Positions 8,087 to 16,840 of a stretch of DNA of 64,000 nt are shown piece after piece. The stretch comes from Paracoccaceae bacterium. Lineage in GTDB: Bacteria; Pseudomonadota; Alphaproteobacteria; Rhodobacterales; Rhodobacteraceae. Under the pieces are notes generated by a model. The model saw only the letters and a list, made by a program, of their open reading frames with translations, did no database searches and had not been told where the DNA came from. The position numbers were made by a program, and so were the translations under genes. The stretch is from the NCBI GenBank assembly GCA_006226775.1, contig SBGD01000102.1:1-64000 (forward strand), given 5' to 3'. Positions within the stretch are counted from its first letter, which is position 1. Each line of letters starts with the position of its first letter.

Positions 8087-8130
8087 TATCTACCATGTGG
8101 TAGGTTATGGAGGGCGCCCGCGGGTGTCAA
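8087..8130 (-). promoter_or_regulatory. tctC promoter with TetR-type operator
   Basis: On the minus strand TTGACA (8125-8130) and TAACCT (8102-8107) are 17 bases apart. The palindrome TATCTACCATGTGGTAGGTT (8087-8106) covers the -10 box and start region and matches the site at 3793-3812. I see no gene or clear signal in the remaining bases up to the terminator at 8358. Confidence 0.7.
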
Positions 8131-8357
8131 ACCTTTTGGTGAGGTTTTCCTGCTGCGTTTTGTGGCATTGGCCGGGGTCTGTGCTCTCGGTTTGCGGGTC
8201 TGGCCGGGGGGTCTGAAGGCGGTTGCAGGATGTGGGTCCGCGGTTCGGGCGCCGGGCTGGCGGCGCTCTCGGGGGTCGCTTGAGCCGGGAAGCGCCCCGA
8301 TGTGACCCTTGCGCCTACGTCCGATAAGTCGCCGAACCCCCTGCCCTGCCGATGAAA

Positions 8358-8382
8358 AACGCCCGCCGGTGCGGCGGGCGTT
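8358..8382 (-). terminator. Rho-independent terminator after parB
   Basis: AACGCCCGCCG (8358-8368) and CGGCGGGCGTT (8372-8382) form a perfect 11-base stem with a three-base loop. On the minus strand it is followed by a run of five T in all, including the stem end, so it fits termination of the parAB transcript. Confidence 0.75.
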
Positions 8383-8386
8383 GCGT

Positions 8387-8428
8387 GTAACCCGTGGGTT
8401 ACGCACGCTGCGGTAACCCGTGGGTTAC
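8387..8428. repeat. Twin palindromes, probable parS centromere sites
   Basis: The perfect 16-base palindrome GTAACCCGTGGGTTAC occurs at 8387-8402 and 8413-8428, as part of a longer direct repeat with a 26-base period. The second copy overlaps the last codons and stop of parB. Perfect palindromes next to parAB are the usual ParB-binding centromere in alphaproteobacterial plasmids. Function is inferred from position and symmetry. Confidence 0.7.
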
Positions 8429-9453
8429 GCCTTCAGCGCCGCCTCGAAAGCCTCGATGGCGCGTTGCAGCCGCTGGCGGTCGACGGCGGAGAAATCCACC
8501 TCGGACAGGATGCGGCATTCGCCCTTGCGGGCGGTGACCTTGGTAGAGCCGACATGGAATTCGTACTTCACGCTTTTCTTGGCCTGCGGCTTGCGCTCGG
8601 CCGGCACCGTGCCCTCGGCAAAGCGGCGCAGGATGGCGGTCTGCTCCTCGGGCGTGGCGGCCTGGGCCAGATCCTCGCGCAGCCGCGGCGCCAGCTCGGG
8701 CGTGACCTGAAGCCGTCGCGCCACCTCGACCCCGAGGTTGCGGGCCACCGCCTTGGGGAAGGCCAGCGCCTCGCCCAGTTCTTCCAGCAGGAAGACGAAG
8801 CTGCGGATATAGCTGCGCTTCATCTTGTGCAGCGAGGCATAGATCCGGCTGACCAGGTCCGCCGCCCCCTGTCCCTCCTCGCGCGCGGCGATGATCGCCA
8901 CCTGCGCCATCTCGGCAAAGGTCAGATCCTCGCGGATGACGTTTTCCTCGACCATGTCGATGTAGAGATCGATGCGGCTGACCGCCCCCTCGTCGACCCG
9001 CGCCACCGCCCGGGCAAAGCGGTCGTCGCCGGTCTCCTTGTGCAACTGGCGCAGCGCAGTCAGCCGCCGCCAGCCCTTCTTGAGCTGATAGCCGCCCTCG
9101 CCGGCAAAGACCTCGATCGGCTCCTTCTGGCCGCGCTCGCGGATCGAGGTCTTGAGTTCCTCCATCTCGTCCGAAGTCGCCACCGCCTCGAGATCAAGCC
9201 GGTCGCGCGGCAGGGCATCGGTCTGGATTTCGTCGAGCGCGATCTCGACCAGCACCCGGCCCTCGCCCTGCGCCTGCCGCCAGGCCTTGGCGTCGGCGGC
9301 GTTCTGGCGGCGCTGCTCGACCAGGCTCTCGGTGCTTTCGGCCAGCGAGCCCGCGGCCTCGCGCACGGCGGCGCCCATCGGCCCCACCTCGCGCTTGCGC
9401 TTGGGGGTCTGGGGGGCCTCGATCGGGCCGAAGCCGAACTTGTTCCTGCTCAT
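8425..9453 (-). CDS. parB: ParB/RepB-type partition protein
   Basis: A 342-residue centromere-binding protein. After a variable N-terminus it has the ParB nuclease-like (CTP-binding) domain: LDEIQTDALPRDR near 74-86, SIRERGQKEPIEVF near 103-116 and KKGWRRLTALRQL near 124-136 (in place of the usual GERR or GHRR). The helix-turn-helix region follows, starting MVEENVIREDLTFAEMAQVA near 166-186. The C-terminal half is basic, as in plasmid RepB. It overlaps parA by four bases, and the twin palindromes at its 3' end are the probable binding sites. Together with parA it would segregate the replicon. Confidence 0.9.
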   Translation of the reverse strand: MSRNKFGFGPIEAPQTPKRKREVGPMGAAVREAAGSLAESTESLVEQRRQNAADAKAWRQAQGEGRVLVEIALDEIQTDALPRDRLDLEAVATSDEMEELKTSIRERGQKEPIEVFAGEGGYQLKKGWRRLTALRQLHKETGDDRFARAVARVDEGAVSRIDLYIDMVEENVIREDLTFAEMAQVAIIAAREEGQGAADLVSRIYASLHKMKRSYIRSFVFLLEELGEALAFPKAVARNLGVEVARRLQVTPELAPRLREDLAQAATPEEQTAILRRFAEGTVPAERKPQAKKSVKYEFHVGSTKVTARKGECRILSEVDFSAVDRQRLQRAIEAFEAALKA

Positions 9454-10760
9454 GCCTCAACCTCCTCCTTGGCCTCGCGCCGCTCCCAGGCGCGCAGCAC
9501 CACCTCCTTGAACTCGTCATAGGTGGCATCGAAGGACTGCCGCGCGCGCTTCCAGGTCTCGCGCGTCATCTGGCGATAGTCCTGCTCGTAGACCGACATC
9601 TGGAAGCGGCCCGACTGCTCGACCGCGCGGGTCATCTCGATGGCATTGCGGCAGACGTCGGCGCCAAAGACATTGCGGAAGGCCTCCATCATCGCGACAT
9701 GCAGCGGGTTCGAGGCCTCGAACCGGGTCATCAACAGGCGCACATCGTCGAACTGCTTGGGCAGGGTGATGCCGGCGTCCTTGGCAATCGTCGCGTAGCC
9801 CTCCGAGATGTCTTCCAGCGCATCGCCCAACTGGCCGAGAAAGCTGGTGGTCGAATCGTATTCCCAGTAACCGGGGCCGGAGGGGATATAGAGGATGTCG
9901 GCGGCGAAAGCGGCGTTCAGCGACTGGTAGCCGATGGCCGGGGGGCAGTCGAAGATGATCAGGTCAAACTGGTCATCGGGCAACTCGTCAAGGTAGCGCG
10001 CGACACATCCGAAGAAGCTCCAGGCCTTGTGCATGGCGCGGTATTGCGCGCTGGCAAACTCGACAAAGGCGGCATTGGCGCAGGACGGGATGATGTCGAT
10101 GGTCGGCCAGGAGGTCTTCTGGATGAAGTCCTGCACCCGCTGCGCGCCGATCGATTGCACGTCCTCGGGCAGCTCGTCCGCGGTGGGGTAGGGGCAGTCG
10201 GCGGGGTCGTCATAGGCGGCGGCAATGCGGTCGGCCTCACGGCACAGATCGCGGCACATGATGCCCCAGACCGTGTTCCATTCCTTGACCTCGACCAGCC
10301 CCATGGAATGGGTCAGCGTCGCCTGCGGGTCGAAATCCACCACCAGCACGCGGTAGCCGTCCAGCGCCGCGGCATTGGCGAGATGCTGCGCCACCACGGT
10401 CTTGCCGACGCCGCCCTTGAAGTTCGACACCGCCACCCGCATCGCCCGCCCCGGCGGACGCCTGGGCAGGAGGGTCTTGCCGCGAAAGCGGATGCGGCGG
10501 CGCAATTCGTTGATCTCGGCCAGCGAGAACCAGCGCTGGCGGCCGTCCTCCTCGGTGGCGCCCTGGGGCAGCGAGGGGTCGTCGGCCAGCTTCTTGCGCA
10601 GGGTGTCGGCGGGGACGTCGAACATGAACTGGCTGATTTCCCAGATCGAGAAGGGCCGGAGGATCTTTTCCTCGGCCGGCGAGAAGGTCGCCTTGCGCAC
10701 CGCCGCCTGTTGGGCAAGGCTTCTTTCGTTCATCGATTGCAGGTTGGAATGATCTCGCAT
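9450..10760 (-). CDS. parA: ParA/RepA-type partition ATPase
   Basis: A 436-residue ATPase. An N-terminal extension of about 105 residues contains a MerR-like helix-turn-helix (IWEISQFMFDVPADTLRKKL, then a wing region), as in type Ia ParA proteins that repress their own operon. The deviant Walker A motif VSNFKGGVGKT starts near residue 111, followed by RVLVVDFDPQATLTHSMGL (Walker A') and DLIIFDCPPAIGYQSLNA (Walker B). The length suits plasmid ParA/RepA. It would bind the nucleoid, hydrolyse ATP and move ParB-bound DNA. It is divergent from the initiator gene, with the origin-like region between. An internal ATG at about 10733 is possible but lacks a ribosome site. Confidence 0.92.
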   Translation of the reverse strand: MRDHSNLQSMNERSLAQQAAVRKATFSPAEEKILRPFSIWEISQFMFDVPADTLRKKLADDPSLPQGATEEDGRQRWFSLAEINELRRRIRFRGKTLLPRRPPGRAMRVAVSNFKGGVGKTVVAQHLANAAALDGYRVLVVDFDPQATLTHSMGLVEVKEWNTVWGIMCRDLCREADRIAAAYDDPADCPYPTADELPEDVQSIGAQRVQDFIQKTSWPTIDIIPSCANAAFVEFASAQYRAMHKAWSFFGCVARYLDELPDDQFDLIIFDCPPAIGYQSLNAAFAADILYIPSGPGYWEYDSTTSFLGQLGDALEDISEGYATIAKDAGITLPKQFDDVRLLMTRFEASNPLHVAMMEAFRNVFGADVCRNAIEMTRAVEQSGRFQMSVYEQDYRQMTRETWKRARQSFDATYDEFKEVVLRAWERREAKEEVEA

Positions 10761-11119
10761 GACCTCACTCGCGTTTTTTGCTATTGATCCCTGAATAACC
10801 GGATTTCGCGGAAGTTCAAAACCCGGAAATCAGAAATTCGCGCTTTTCCCGGCAGGCGGGGCCAAGAACGCGAATTTTGTGGAGAACCGGCAACGTTTTG
10901 GGTGACAGCTTGCGACGTCCGACAGGATATAGGGGGACACCGCGGGGGTGATAGGGTGACGCCAGACTGTCCCCCTATACCAATATACCAAATATTTCCT
11001 TATTTTCAGGATTTCAGGGAGCGTTCCCGTATTTAACTCCTTGTTGACAAAAAACGGGATTAGTGGACACTCGGAAACAGAAAGGGAATCGGTCGCAGAA
11101 CCGGTCCCGGAGGCAAAGA
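10761..11119. other. Origin-like region between parA and the initiator gene
   Basis: No gene is seen here. It holds a perfect 12-base inverted repeat, TATAGGGGGACA (10928-10939) and TGTCCCCCTATA (10968-10979). Related copies of a GGGTGAC core occur near 10900-10907 and 10950-10960. A nine-base inverted repeat, AAATTCGCG (10834-10842) and CGCGAATTT (10869-10877), lies closer to parA. A DnaA-box-like TTCTCCACA lies on the minus strand (10878-10886). An A/T-rich stretch at about 10977-11015 precedes the initiator gene, suited to strand opening. Iterons, a DnaA box and an A/T-rich zone beside a Rep gene point to oriV; this is inference. Promoters for parA and rep must also lie here. Confidence 0.6.
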
Positions 11120-11824
11120 GTGGCAGATATGGATGCGAAGCGGTTCACCGGCACACAGGCGGGTTCACAGAAATACGATCTTCTGACGGCGCTCGCGGTG
11201 GCGGGGCTGAGCGGCACACCGGGGTTCCAGACCTCGATGCTGCGGCTGGTGGCGCTGGTGACGGCGCGCTACAACTGGGCGCGCGACGAGCTGACCGTCG
11301 GCCAGCGCGAGATGGCGCGGCTCTGGTCGGTGGATGAGCGCACGGTGAAGCGCGAGATCAAGCGGCTGACCGGGGCGGCGATCCTGTTGCAGCTGCGGCC
11401 CGGGGTGCGGGGCAGGGTGGCGGCCTACCGGCTGAACCTGGCCGAGATTCACCGGCTCAGCGCGCCGGTCTGGGACAAGGTCGGCCCGGATTACTCGGAC
11501 CGCATGGCGCGGCAGGCGCCCGCGGCGCAGACCGGCAAGGTGATGCATGTCGATTTCACCGCGGCCACGCCTGTGCCCGAGGCGCGGGAAGGGCAGGGCG
11601 GGCCCTGGGCGCGCACGCTGGCGCGGCTGGCGCGACTCGATCCGGCCTTGCACCGCAACTGGTTCTCGGGGCTGAAGGCGGGCACCTGCGACGGCGGCGT
11701 GCTGCGGCTGCGCGCGCCCTCGCAGTTCCTGGCGCAATATGTCCAGACCCATCACTTGCGGCTGCTGCTGGGCACGGCGCAACTGGAATACCCGGGCCTG
11801 CGGCGGATCGAGATCGGCGCGTGA
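11120..11824 (+). CDS. DnaA-like plasmid replication initiator
   Basis: A 234-residue protein that I identify as the small DnaA-like replicase of Rhodobacteraceae plasmids. Residues about 45-95 form a winged helix (ELTVGQREMARLWSVDERTVKREIKRL). The C-terminus from about 181 (WFSGLKAG, LRLRAPSQFLAQYV, HHLRLLLGTA) resembles DnaA domain I, with its W, aPs-F and Y/H-L positions, rather than an AAA+ domain, which is absent. The GTG start at 11120 is chosen because GGAGG lies six bases upstream; more distal in-frame starts have nothing similar. It reads away from parA with the putative origin between, the usual layout of such replicons. Some annotation systems may simply call it a helix-turn-helix or hypothetical protein. 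Confidence 0.78.
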   Translation: MADMDAKRFTGTQAGSQKYDLLTALAVAGLSGTPGFQTSMLRLVALVTARYNWARDELTVGQREMARLWSVDERTVKREIKRLTGAAILLQLRPGVRGRVAAYRLNLAEIHRLSAPVWDKVGPDYSDRMARQAPAAQTGKVMHVDFTAATPVPEAREGQGGPWARTLARLARLDPALHRNWFSGLKAGTCDGGVLRLRAPSQFLAQYVQTHHLRLLLGTAQLEYPGLRRIEIGA

Positions 11825-11830
11825 GCGGTG

Positions 11831-12313
11831 TCAGTCGCCGGCGGCCGCGGCCTCGAGTGCGGCAATGTCGATCTTGCCCATGCTCATCATCGCCGAGAAC
11901 ACCCGCGCGGCCCTGGCCTTGTCGGCGCTGCTGGTCAGGTCGAGCAGCACGCGCGGCGTGATCTGCCAGGAATGCCCCCAGCGGTCCTTGCACCAGCCGC
12001 AGGCGCTTTCCTGGCCGCCATTGCCGACGATGGCCTGCCAGTAGCGGTCGGTTTCGGCCTGGTCCTCGGTCACCACCATGAAGCTGACCGCCTCGGTGGG
12101 GCGGAACTCCGGGCCGCCGTTCAGGCCGATGAAGCGCTGGCCCAGCACGGTGAATTCGACGGTCAGCTCGCTGCCGTCCGCGCCGCCGGGAAAATCGCCG
12201 GGGGCGGTGTTGACCCGGTCGACATGGCTGTCGGGGAAGGTCGCGGCATAGAAGGCGGCGGCCTTGCCCGCCTCGCCGTGGTCGTACCACAGGCAGGGGA
12301 CGATCTCGGTCAT
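11831..12313 (-). CDS. VOC family protein (PhnB-like)
   Basis: A 160-residue single-domain protein of the vicinal oxygen chelate superfamily, of the type once labelled 3-demethylubiquinone-9 3-methyltransferase. Recognisable parts are the start [49 protein letters not shown] near 76-95, and [16 protein letters not shown] near 118-133. Function in this family is mostly unknown; binding of small hydrophobic or metal-containing ligands is typical. It converges on the initiator gene with six bases between stops. It probably has no link to replication. Confidence 0.85.
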   Translation of the reverse strand: MTEIVPCLWYDHGEAGKAAAFYAATFPDSHVDRVNTAPGDFPGGADGSELTVEFTVLGQRFIGLNGGPEFRPTEAVSFMVVTEDQAETDRYWQAIVGNGGQESACGWCKDRWGHSWQITPRVLLDLTSSADKARAARVFSAMMSMGKIDIAALEAAAAGD

Positions 12314-12377
12314 GGGCGGGCCTCCTCGGGCGTTGGCTGGGTCATGGCGCGACCATAGCGCCCGGTCCCGCGCCGGA

Positions 12378-15300
12378 TCAAGCCTCGGTCGCAGGCTCTG
12401 TCGGCACGTCGCGCCGCCGCTCGCCCAGCATCAGCATCGCGGGCGTCACCACCAGCGTCAGCAGGGTCGCCACGATCAGCCCGCCGGCAATGGCGCTGGA
12501 CAGTTCGGTCCACCATTGCGTCGAGGGCGCGCCATAGACGATCTCGCGGGTGAAGAAGTTGAGGTTGAGCCCGATCACCATCGGCATCAGCCCCAGCGCG
12601 GTGGTCACCGAGGTCAGCACCACCGGCCGCAGGCGCTGCGCGCCGGTGCGCAGCGCCGCCTCGAGCGGCGCCTGGCCGCTGCGCTTGAGGTCGTTGTAGG
12701 TGTCGATCAGCACGATGTTGTTGTTCACGACAATGCCGGCCAGCGCGATCACCCCGATGCCGCCCATCACCACGCCGAAGGGCCGCCCGGTCACCACCAG
12801 CCCCAGCAAAACGCCCGCGACCGAGAAGACGATGGCGCTCATCACCACGAAGGCCTGGTAGAAATTGTTGAACTGCATCACCAGGATCACGATCATCAGC
12901 ACCAGTGCGGCGATGAAGGCGCCGATCAGGAAGGTCATCGCCTCCTGCTGGTCCTCGGCCTCGCCGGCGAAGGAATAGCCGACGCCCTCGGGCAGGTCGG
13001 CGCCGTCCAGCGCGGATTGCAGCGCGGTGATCTGGTCGTTGACCAGCACGCCGGGGGCGACATTGGCCTCGATGGTCACCACCCGCCGTTCGTCGATGCG
13101 GCGCACCACGCCGACCCGCTCGGTGGGCGCGAAGGTCACGAAGTTGGAGATCGGCACCAGCCCCGCGCTGGTCGGCACCCGCAGGTTGCCAAGCTCCGAG
13201 AGCGAGCGGTCCTCGCGCGGGAAGCGCACCCGGATGTCGAGCGCGCCATCGGCGTCCTCGGGGCGGTAGTCGGCGACGGTGATGCCCTGGGTCAGAAGCT
13301 GGATCGCCTGGCCCAGCAGGCTGACATCGGCACCGTAGCGCGCCGCCTCCTCGCGGTCGACCAGAACCGAGACCTCGACGCCGGGCAGGGGCCTGGTGTC
13401 GGTGATGTCGGTGAAGCCGCCGATCCCGGCCATGAGCGCCAGCACCGCGTCGACCGCCTGGCCCTGCTGCACCGGGTCGCTGGCGCGGATCTGCAGTTGC
13501 ACCGGCTTGCCCGAGGAGGGCCCGCCGCTTTCGGTCTGCACCTGCACGTCGATGCCGGCGATATCGGCCATGTCGCGGCGGATGTTCTCGCCGATCTGCG
13601 CCGCCGTCGCACGGGTGTCCCAGTCGTCGAGGTCGAGCATCAGCGTGCCGATCACCTCTTCGTCGCCGCGCCCCGCGCTCATCGTGGCGCGGGCATAGGT
13701 GCTTTCGACGCCCTCGTAGCCCAGCAGCCGCCGCTCGACCTCGCGCACCAGGGTGTCGCGCTCCCAGATCGAGAAATTGTCGCGCGCGCGCACCTCGACC
13801 TGCATGAACTCGGGCTCGACCGAGGGAAAGAACGACAGCCCGCGCCCGAACTGGCCATAAAGCGCAAAGCCGCCCATCAGCAGCGCCAGCGCCAGAAGCA
13901 GCGTCGCGGCGGGGCGCAGGATCGCCCATTCCAGCACGCGGACATAAAGCCCGGTGGCGCCGGTGATGTCGCGCGGATCGCCGAACTCGGCGGCATGAAG
14001 CGCCGCCTTGGCGCGTGCGGTCTGGGGCTGGCGCTTGCCGATCACGCCGCCCAGCACCGGGATGAAGATCAGCGCCATGAAGAGCGAGGCAAAGAGCGTC
14101 AGCAGCACGGTGGTCGGCAGGAATTTCATGAATTCGCCCACCAGCCCGGTCCAGAACAGCAGCGGAAAGAACACCGACAGCGTGGTCGCGGTCGAGGCGA
14201 TGATCGGCCAGGACATGCGCTTGGCGGCATGGGCGAAGGCCTCCTTGCGGGTCGCACCCTCCTGCAGCCGCCGGTCGGCCAGTTCCACCGTCACGATGGC
14301 GCCGTCGACCAGCATCCCGACCACCAGGATCAGCGAGAACAGCACCACGATGTTCATCGTGTAGCCCATCGCCCAGAGCGCGGTGACCCCGGCCAGAAAG
14401 GCGCCGGGAATGGCAAAGCCCACCAGCACCGCCGAGCGCAGCCCCAGCGCGAAGACGATCACGATCATCACCAGGATGACCGCGGCGATCACGTTGGCCT
14501 CGAGGTCGGAAAGCAGCGATTTCACCGTCTCGCTCTGGTCCTGCAGGTAGGAGACCTGCATCGTCGCGGGCCAGTCGGCGCGGCGGGCCTCGACCAGCGC
14601 GCGCACCTCGGCCACGGTGTCGATGATATTGGCGCCCGAGCGTTTCTTGACCTCGAGCGAGATCGCGGGCTGGCCGTCGATGCGCGCAAAGCTGGTCGGA
14701 TCCTCGAAGGTGCGGCGCACGGTGGCCACGTCGCCGAAGGTGACGACGGCATTGCCGCGCACCTTGATCGGCATCTTCATCACGTCTTCCTGGCCTTCGA
14801 TCAGGCCGGGCACCTTGAGCACGATGCGCCCGCCGCCGGTCTCGATGGCGCCCGCCGCGATCAGCCGGTTGTTGCGCTGGATCTGGCCGATGACCTCCTC
14901 GAAGGACAGGTTGTAGGTCTGGAAGATCGTCGGATTGATCAGCACCTCGAGGAATTCCTCGCGCTTGCCGCCGACATCGACCTCCAGCACGCCGGAAAGC
15001 CCCTCGAGCCCGTCGCGGGTGTCCTCGGCCAGGGCGTTCAGCGTGCGTTCGGGCACCGGGCCGGAAAGCACCACGGTGATGATCGGAAAGAGCGCGGTAT
15101 TGATCTCGGTGATGGTCAGGTCATAGGCGTCCTCGGGCAGGTCGCCCGACACCTTGTCGGCGGCGTCGCGCACCTTGTCGAGCGCCTCGTCGATGTCGCC
15201 GCCGGCGGTGAATTCAAGCTGCACGCTGGCAAAGCCCTCGGCGGCCTCGCTCGACATCTTGCGCAGGCCCTCGATGCCGCCGAACTCGGCCTCCATCGGC

Positions 15301-15497
15301 TCGAGCAGCAGCCGCTCGGCATCGGTCGGGCTGATCCCGTCCAGCCCGGTCGAGACATAGACCAGCGGCAGCGGCACCTCGGGGTTGGCCTCCTTGGGGA
15401 TCGCCATATAGGCCACGGCCCCGGTGGCGAGGATCATGACCAGGATCATGAGCACCACCCGCGTGCGCGAGAAGGCAGCGTCGATCAGGGTGTTCAT
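12378..15497 (-). CDS. RND efflux transporter permease (HAE1/AcrB type)
   Basis: A 1039-residue inner-membrane pump with the RND plan: one helix at the N-terminus (about 12-32), a large periplasmic loop, helices from about 335 to 480, a second periplasmic loop and a second helical block to the end. The proton-relay segment on helix 4 reads [12 protein letters not shown] (about 394-405), where AcrB has two adjacent aspartates; here only Asp398 is present and Gly399 replaces the second. This is seen in some related pumps, so it need not mean inactivity. It forms an operon with the adaptor upstream (four-base overlap). No outer-membrane channel gene is in the window. Substrates cannot be deduced. 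Confidence 0.93.
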   Translation of the reverse strand: MNTLIDAAFSRTRVVLMILVMILATGAVAYMAIPKEANPEVPLPLVYVSTGLDGISPTDAERLLLEPMEAEFGGIEGLRKMSSEAAEGFASVQLEFTAGGDIDEALDKVRDAADKVSGDLPEDAYDLTITEINTALFPIITVVLSGPVPERTLNALAEDTRDGLEGLSGVLEVDVGGKREEFLEVLINPTIFQTYNLSFEEVIGQIQRNNRLIAAGAIETGGGRIVLKVPGLIEGQEDVMKMPIKVRGNAVVTFGDVATVRRTFEDPTSFARIDGQPAISLEVKKRSGANIIDTVAEVRALVEARRADWPATMQVSYLQDQSETVKSLLSDLEANVIAAVILVMIVIVFALGLRSAVLVGFAIPGAFLAGVTALWAMGYTMNIVVLFSLILVVGMLVDGAIVTVELADRRLQEGATRKEAFAHAAKRMSWPIIASTATTLSVFFPLLFWTGLVGEFMKFLPTTVLLTLFASLFMALIFIPVLGGVIGKRQPQTARAKAALHAAEFGDPRDITGATGLYVRVLEWAILRPAATLLLALALLMGGFALYGQFGRGLSFFPSVEPEFMQVEVRARDNFSIWERDTLVREVERRLLGYEGVESTYARATMSAGRGDEEVIGTLMLDLDDWDTRATAAQIGENIRRDMADIAGIDVQVQTESGGPSSGKPVQLQIRASDPVQQGQAVDAVLALMAGIGGFTDITDTRPLPGVEVSVLVDREEAARYGADVSLLGQAIQLLTQGITVADYRPEDADGALDIRVRFPREDRSLSELGNLRVPTSAGLVPISNFVTFAPTERVGVVRRIDERRVVTIEANVAPGVLVNDQITALQSALDGADLPEGVGYSFAGEAEDQQEAMTFLIGAFIAALVLMIVILVMQFNNFYQAFVVMSAIVFSVAGVLLGLVVTGRPFGVVMGGIGVIALAGIVVNNNIVLIDTYNDLKRSGQAPLEAALRTGAQRLRPVVLTSVTTALGLMPMVIGLNLNFFTREIVYGAPSTQWWTELSSAIAGGLIVATLLTLVVTPAMLMLGERRRDVPTEPATEA

Positions 15498-16666
15498 TCC
15501 TGTGGCTCCCCGGCCTGCGCCCGGGTCTCGGGGTCGCCGGTTTCCCCGGGCTCGGGGCTGGCCGCGACCGCCTCGCCCGCGCGGACGAAGCCCTGGCCGA
15601 TGGTGATGATGCTGGCCTCGTCCGGCAGGCCGGTCACCCAGATGCCGTCGACCTCGGCGCGCACCACCTCGATCTCGTAGAAGACCACCTTGCCCTGCTC
15701 GACGGTCTTGACGCCGATCACCCCGTCGGGGCTCAGCGAGACCACCGAGGGGGTGATGAAATGTGCGGTCTCGGTGCCGGTGGGAATGCGGATCTCGGCC
15801 GAGATGCCGGCGGGGATGGCGCCGTCCTCGTTGCCGACCTCGACCTCGGCCAGAAAGGTGCGCGTCTCGGCGGCGGCCGAGGTCCCGACGAAGGTGACGC
15901 GGCCCTCGCGGACCTCGCCGGTGATGAAGGAGACCTGCGCCTCCTGTCCATGGCGGATGCGGGTGAGCGATTGCTGCGGCACCTGCAGCGCCACGGTCAG
16001 CGGGCGGTTGTCGACGATGCGGCCGATCTGGCTGCCGGCCGAGATGTATTCGCCCTCGTCCAGCGTCAGGGTCTCGATCCGCCCGCCGAAGGGGGCGGTG
16101 ATATTGGTGCGCTCGAGCGCCTTCTCGGCGGCGGTCACCTGGGCCTCGGCGGCGGCCAGCGTGGCGCGGGCCTGGGCGACGCGGTCCTGGGTCGACACGC
16201 CGCGCCCGAAAAGCTCGGTGGCATTGTCGAACTCGCGCTGCGCGCGGTCGCGTTCCTGGATGGCGCGGCGCAGGTCGGCCTCGACCTCGTCGGTGGTCAG
16301 CCGCGCGATGACCTCGCCGCGCGCCACGTCGGCGCCCTTGGCGACCAGAAGCTCGGCCACATCGCCCGAGGCCTCGGCCCTGAGCGGCGTGTCGCGGTCG
16401 GGCAGGGCCTGGCCCTCGGCGCGAAAGACCAGCGTCACCTGGTCGGCGCGCGAGGTGCGCACCGCCACCGCCACCGGCGCAAGGCGGGCGGCCGCGGGCG
16501 GCGCGGTGTCTTGCGCCTCGGGCGTGGGCAGCACGAAGCCGCTGCCCATCCAGCCCACCAGCGCCAGCAGCAGCGCCGCGGCGATCCAGGTGGAGCGCGC
16601 CGCGCCGCGGTCGTCCTCGAAGCGCAGCACCTGTCGGCTGGCGGGGGCGTCATCGGTCTGGGTCAT
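15494..16666 (-). CDS. RND efflux periplasmic adaptor (membrane fusion protein)
   Basis: A 390-residue adaptor linking the inner-membrane pump to an outer-membrane channel. A membrane anchor lies at about 28-48 (WIAAALLLALVGWMGSGF). The split lipoyl domain and alpha-hairpin follow: LRAEASGDVAELLVAKGADVARGEVIARL, a coiled coil rich in Ala/Arg/Glu (about 140-195), then ITAPFGGRIETLTLDEGEYISAGSQIGRIVD. A beta-barrel domain completes it. The ATG at 16666 has GGAG six bases upstream; the open frame extends further without a better start. The C-terminal tail of about 30 residues is acidic. It is the first gene of the efflux operon. Confidence 0.92.
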   Translation of the reverse strand: MTQTDDAPASRQVLRFEDDRGAARSTWIAAALLLALVGWMGSGFVLPTPEAQDTAPPAAARLAPVAVAVRTSRADQVTLVFRAEGQALPDRDTPLRAEASGDVAELLVAKGADVARGEVIARLTTDEVEADLRRAIQERDRAQREFDNATELFGRGVSTQDRVAQARATLAAAEAQVTAAEKALERTNITAPFGGRIETLTLDEGEYISAGSQIGRIVDNRPLTVALQVPQQSLTRIRHGQEAQVSFITGEVREGRVTFVGTSAAAETRTFLAEVEVGNEDGAIPAGISAEIRIPTGTETAHFITPSVVSLSPDGVIGVKTVEQGKVVFYEIEVVRAEVDGIWVTGLPDEASIITIGQGFVRAGEAVAASPEPGETGDPETRAQAGEPQE

Positions 16667-16727
16667 CGCGGTCTCCGAGGGCAGGGGGCCGGCCGGCCCG
16701 GTCAGGATGGTCGGTATCACGGTTTTT

Positions 16728-16758
16728 CGCCCGGCGCAGCATTTCCGCGCGCCGGGCG
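16728..16758 (-). terminator. Stem-loop between lysR and the efflux operon
   Basis: CGCCCGGCGC (16728-16737) and GCGCCGGGCG (16749-16758) form a perfect ten-base stem with an 11-base loop downstream of the lysR stop. There is no T-run on the minus strand, so termination is possible but not certain. Confidence 0.4.
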
Positions 16759-16840
16759 CCAAGGCGGGGCATGCCGGATATCCCATGGGTACGGGCGCGG
16801 ATGCGGATCGGATCACGCATGCGGCAAGCGGCAGGCCCGC

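Noticed and set aside
8425-11824. A repABC-type plasmid replicon
   Set aside because: ParA and ParB resemble RepA and RepB, but no RepC follows parB on the same strand. The initiator is a small divergent protein of another type.
12264-15680. A 1138-codon open frame on the plus strand opposite the RND permease gene
   Set aside because: It is the antisense shadow of a GC-rich coding region. The translation is a low-complexity mix of His, Gln, Arg and Gly with no family motif, while the minus-strand frame has complete RND signatures.
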